From assembly GCA_029012165.1 (NCBI GenBank), contig JAQXLO010000105.1, forward strand, positions 1-5,513: a stretch of 5,513 bases of DNA. Direction: 5' to 3'. The notes beneath the pieces are model-generated. The model did no database searches. It was not told where the DNA came from and saw nothing but the letters and a program-made list of their open reading frames with translations. Below are positions 3,540-5,513 of this stretch, piece by piece. Source of the DNA: Oscillospiraceae bacterium (GTDB taxonomy: Bacteria; Bacillota; Clostridia; Oscillospirales; Acutalibacteraceae). The position numbers and the translations under genes were made by a program. Each line of letters starts with the position of its first letter. Within the stretch, counting starts at the first letter, position 1.

Positions 3540-5449
3540 TGTCAGTACTCAGCGCACACAATGTGGAAATGTATTTCGGCGACAGACTTCTTTTCAAAGA
3601 GGTCTGTTTTGACGTGGCGGAAAAGGAGTGCGTGGCTCTGGTCGGCCCCAACGGCACGGGAAAAACGACGCTGTTCCGCCTGATCACGGGGGAGCTGGAG
3701 CCGACAGCCGGGCAGATCGTCAAGGGCAAAAATGTCCGTCTGGGCTATATGGAGCAGCACGCCTGTGCCGAATCTGCGCGCACGATCTACGAGGAAATGC
3801 TTTCCGTGTTTGAACCGCTGATGCAAATGGAGGCACGGCTGGAGACGATTGCCCACGATTTGCAAAAGGGCAGGGGAGACCAGAATGCTCTGATTGCGGA
3901 GCAAAGCGCTCTGCAGGAGCAGTTTGAGCGGCAGGACGGACTGACTTTCCGCAGCCGTACCCGTGCCGCTTTGCAGGGACTGGGCTTTTCGGAGAAGGAT
4001 TTTTTTCTGCCATGCAGTGCGGTCAGCGGCGGACAGCGCTCCAAGATCAGTCTGGGCAAGCTGCTGCTGTCCGGGGCGGATCTGTTGCTGTTGGACGAGC
4101 CGACCAACCATCTGGATATAGATTCCGTGGAGTGGTTGGAGGGCTTTTTGAAGGATTACAAAGGCTCGGCGGTCATCATTTCCCATGACCGCTACTTCCT
4201 CGACAAAGTGACCTCCAAAACCATGGACTTTTCCCGCAGTACACTGCGCACATGGAAGGGAGGCTATACCCGGTATCTGCAACAAAAGCAGAAACGGGAC
4301 GAGCAGGAACGCCGGGACTACGAAAATGCCATGGAGGAAATTCACCGCATCGAGGGCATCATTGAGCAGCAAAAGCAGTTCGGTCGGGAGCGCAACTTCA
4401 TCACCATTGCCAGCAAGGAAAAAATGCTCGAGCGCAAGCGTGCGGAGCTGGTGGAGCCGGAAGCGGTGCAGGCAACGGTGCATTTTCGCTTTCCTCCCGT
4501 GCCGGAGACGGGAAACGAAGTGGCGGTCATTCGGGATCTTGCCAAGTCCTTCGGCGCCAAAGCACTGTTTCGGGACATCTCCTTGCAGGTGAACCGCCAT
4601 GACCGTGTGTTTCTGCTGGGTGCCAACGGCTGCGGCAAAACGACGCTTCTGCGCATTTTGTGCGGTGCGGAAAGGTCGGACGACGGCTGTGTGCGTCTGG
4701 GCGCCAATGTGAAAATCGGCTATTTCGACCAGAGCCTGCAGGGACTGCATAACGAAAAAACGGTGCTGGATGAAATTTGGGACGACCATAAATCCATGAC
4801 GCAGACACAAGTGCGCAATGCGCTGGCGATGTTTTTGTTCCGTGGCGATGACGTGTACAAAAAAGTGTCCGACCTTTCCGGCGGGGAGAAGGCGAGGGCG
4901 GCTTTGCTGAAGCTGATGCTCTCCGGCGCCAATTTTTTGGTGCTGGACGAGCCGACCAACCATCTGGATATTCATTCCCGGGAAGCGCTGGAACAGGCAC
5001 TGACGGATTTCGGCGGCACGATATTGGCAGTTTCCCACGACCGATATTTTATCAACAAGCTTTGTACCCGCATTCTGCACCTGACGCCCCGGGGTGTACA
5101 GGAATATCTTGGCAACTACGATACCTACGTACAAAACCGCATTTTGACCGCCGCACAGCAGACAGCGCCGGTTAAAAAGGTGAATACCTATAAACAGAAA
5201 AAGGAACGGGAAAGCGAGAAACGCCGGCTGGACGGAAAGATCAGTCGCTGTGAAGCGGCGATCGAACAGCTCGAACAGCAGATCGGTGAAGCAAATGCTG
5301 TCCTTTCTTCCCCGGAAACGGCTTCGGACTACGAAAAAATTTTGCAGTGGACGGAAACGCTGAAGCATCTGCACGCACAGCAGGAGGAAAAAATGCAGGA
5401 GTGGGAGACCCTTTCCGAACAGCGTGAAGCGATGGAGGCGGAGCAATGA
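3539..5449 (+). CDS. ABC-F family ATPase, ribosome-associated (YdiF/Uup-like), 636 aa
   Basis: ABC-F proteins are soluble ATPases with two nucleotide-binding domains and no membrane part. They bind the ribosomal E site and relieve stalling or, in some subfamilies, protect against antibiotics. Domain 1 has Walker A GPNGTGKT (36-43), signature VSGGQRSK (162-169), Walker B with DEPTNHLD (186-193) and H-loop His216. The charged inter-domain linker, the P-site tRNA interaction region, spans about 235-325. Domain 2 has GANGCGKT (361-368), LSGGEKAR (446-453), DEPTNHLD (470-477) and His500. Residues 545-636 form a Lys/Glu/Gln-rich coiled coil as in Uup and YdiF, and the length is near that of B. subtilis YdiF. 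Both ATP sites keep their catalytic Glu (187 and 471), so the protein should be active. GGAGA at 3524-3528 serves the ATG in the TAATG overlap with manA. Nothing visible marks it as a resistance-type member; a housekeeping role is more likely. Confidence 0.93.
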   Translation: MSVLSAHNVEMYFGDRLLFKEVCFDVAEKECVALVGPNGTGKTTLFRLITGELEPTAGQIVKGKNVRLGYMEQHACAESARTIYEEMLSVFEPLMQMEARLETIAHDLQKGRGDQNALIAEQSALQEQFERQDGLTFRSRTRAALQGLGFSEKDFFLPCSAVSGGQRSKISLGKLLLSGADLLLLDEPTNHLDIDSVEWLEGFLKDYKGSAVIISHDRYFLDKVTSKTMDFSRSTLRTWKGGYTRYLQQKQKRDEQERRDYENAMEEIHRIEGIIEQQKQFGRERNFITIASKEKMLERKRAELVEPEAVQATVHFRFPPVPETGNEVAVIRDLAKSFGAKALFRDISLQVNRHDRVFLLGANGCGKTTLLRILCGAERSDDGCVRLGANVKIGYFDQSLQGLHNEKTVLDEIWDDHKSMTQTQVRNALAMFLFRGDDVYKKVSDLSGGEKARAALLKLMLSGANFLVLDEPTNHLDIHSREALEQALTDFGGTILAVSHDRYFINKLCTRILHLTPRGVQEYLGNYDTYVQNRILTAAQQTAPVKKVNTYKQKKERESEKRRLDGKISRCEAAIEQLEQQIGEANAVLSSPETASDYEKILQWTETLKHLHAQQEEKMQEWETLSEQREAMEAEQ

Positions 5450-5513
5450 CATACCCGGAAAAGATACTGCAAATCGGGGAAGGCAATTTTTTGCGGGCGT
5501 TTCTGGAACCGTT
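5446..5513 (+). CDS. uxaB: Tagaturonate reductase-like protein, N-terminal 22 codons only (cut by window end)
   Basis: The visible sequence MTYPEKILQIGEGNFLRAFL carries the G-E-G-N-F-L-R-A-F nucleotide-binding start typical of altronate oxidoreductases (tagaturonate reductase, UxaB) in the mannitol dehydrogenase family. Mannonate oxidoreductases usually show a different G-x-G-A-F-H-R-A-H motif here. The enzyme would reduce tagaturonate with NADH in galacturonate catabolism in the cytoplasm. GGAGG at 5434-5438 is 7 nt before the ATG, which overlaps the ABC-F stop as ATGA, so coupling to that gene is likely. Only the beginning is present; substrate specificity cannot be confirmed. Confidence 0.65.
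   Translation, partial: MTYPEKILQIGEGNFLRAFLEP

Noticed and set aside
3542..5452. Full-length 636-codon open frame on the minus strand, antisense to the ABC-F gene
   Set aside because: It mirrors the ABC-F gene through codon bias in a GC-rich gene. It has no SD, no recognisable domain and a Phe/Leu/His-rich shadow-like composition, while the plus strand has two complete sets of ABC motifs.
1..5513. Search for CRISPR arrays, insertion-sequence ends and riboswitches
   Set aside because: Apart from the 28-bp terminator pair, no regularly spaced repeats were seen. No transposase reading or paired terminal repeats were found, and no leader longer than about 100 nt with conserved riboswitch-like structure lies before a gene.

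Overview
The window looks like a chromosomal stretch of an anaerobic, probably endospore-forming Firmicute (class Clostridia, gut Oscillospiraceae-like). This rests on a BofA-family sporulation gene, strong AGGAGG-type ribosome binding sites, a tRNA gene with encoded CCA, and a short Firmicute-type ManA. The genus cannot be named from the sequence. A tRNA-Val(GAC) gene at 2030-2105 (minus strand) divides the window in two. The left part (1-2029) is visibly AT-richer and is made of mobile-element and phage-like debris. The right part (2106-5513) is GC-richer, compact and looks like core genome.

Left part. Positions 1-90 hold a run of hairpins, followed by a TTG-started 66-codon gene of unknown function (127-327) and a frameshifted gene remnant (about 303-484). 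Next comes a 216-codon ORF (515-1165) that reads as a phage or polymorphic toxin-like tip joined in frame to an immunity-like domain. The immunity half has its own internal AAGGAG and ATG at 881. A second, 5'-truncated effector-like fragment (1191-1490) follows and overlaps a second immunity-like gene (1457-1723). Both immunity-like genes end in the same 28-bp terminator (1175-1202 and 1735-1762), so the second module is bracketed by a direct repeat. A short KGG-type phage protein (1796-1999), apparently truncated, closes the region. My best reading is the decayed effector/immunity cargo region of a prophage or related element lying beside the 3' end of tRNA-Val, a classic integration site. 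The effector and immunity assignments rest on motif pattern and gene arrangement, not on a database search.

Right part. tRNA-Val has a near-consensus promoter (TTGATT, 17 bp, TATACT) with an AT-rich UP-like tract, and a strong hairpin terminator. bofA (2217-2474) lies upstream of it on the same strand. Diverging from bofA is a tightly packed operon: manA (mannose-6-phosphate isomerase, 2580-3539), an ABC-F translation-factor ATPase (3539-5449), and the first 22 codons of a tagaturonate reductase-like gene (5446 to the window end). These genes overlap as TAATG and ATGA, so translational coupling is likely. A 15-bp dyad (2520-2534) directly abuts an extended -10 element and is a plausible operator for the operon. 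manA and the uxaB-like gene point to sugar and uronate catabolism, and the ABC-F gene sits between them.

The most unusual content is the compact double effector/immunity arrangement with an identical terminator after each module.
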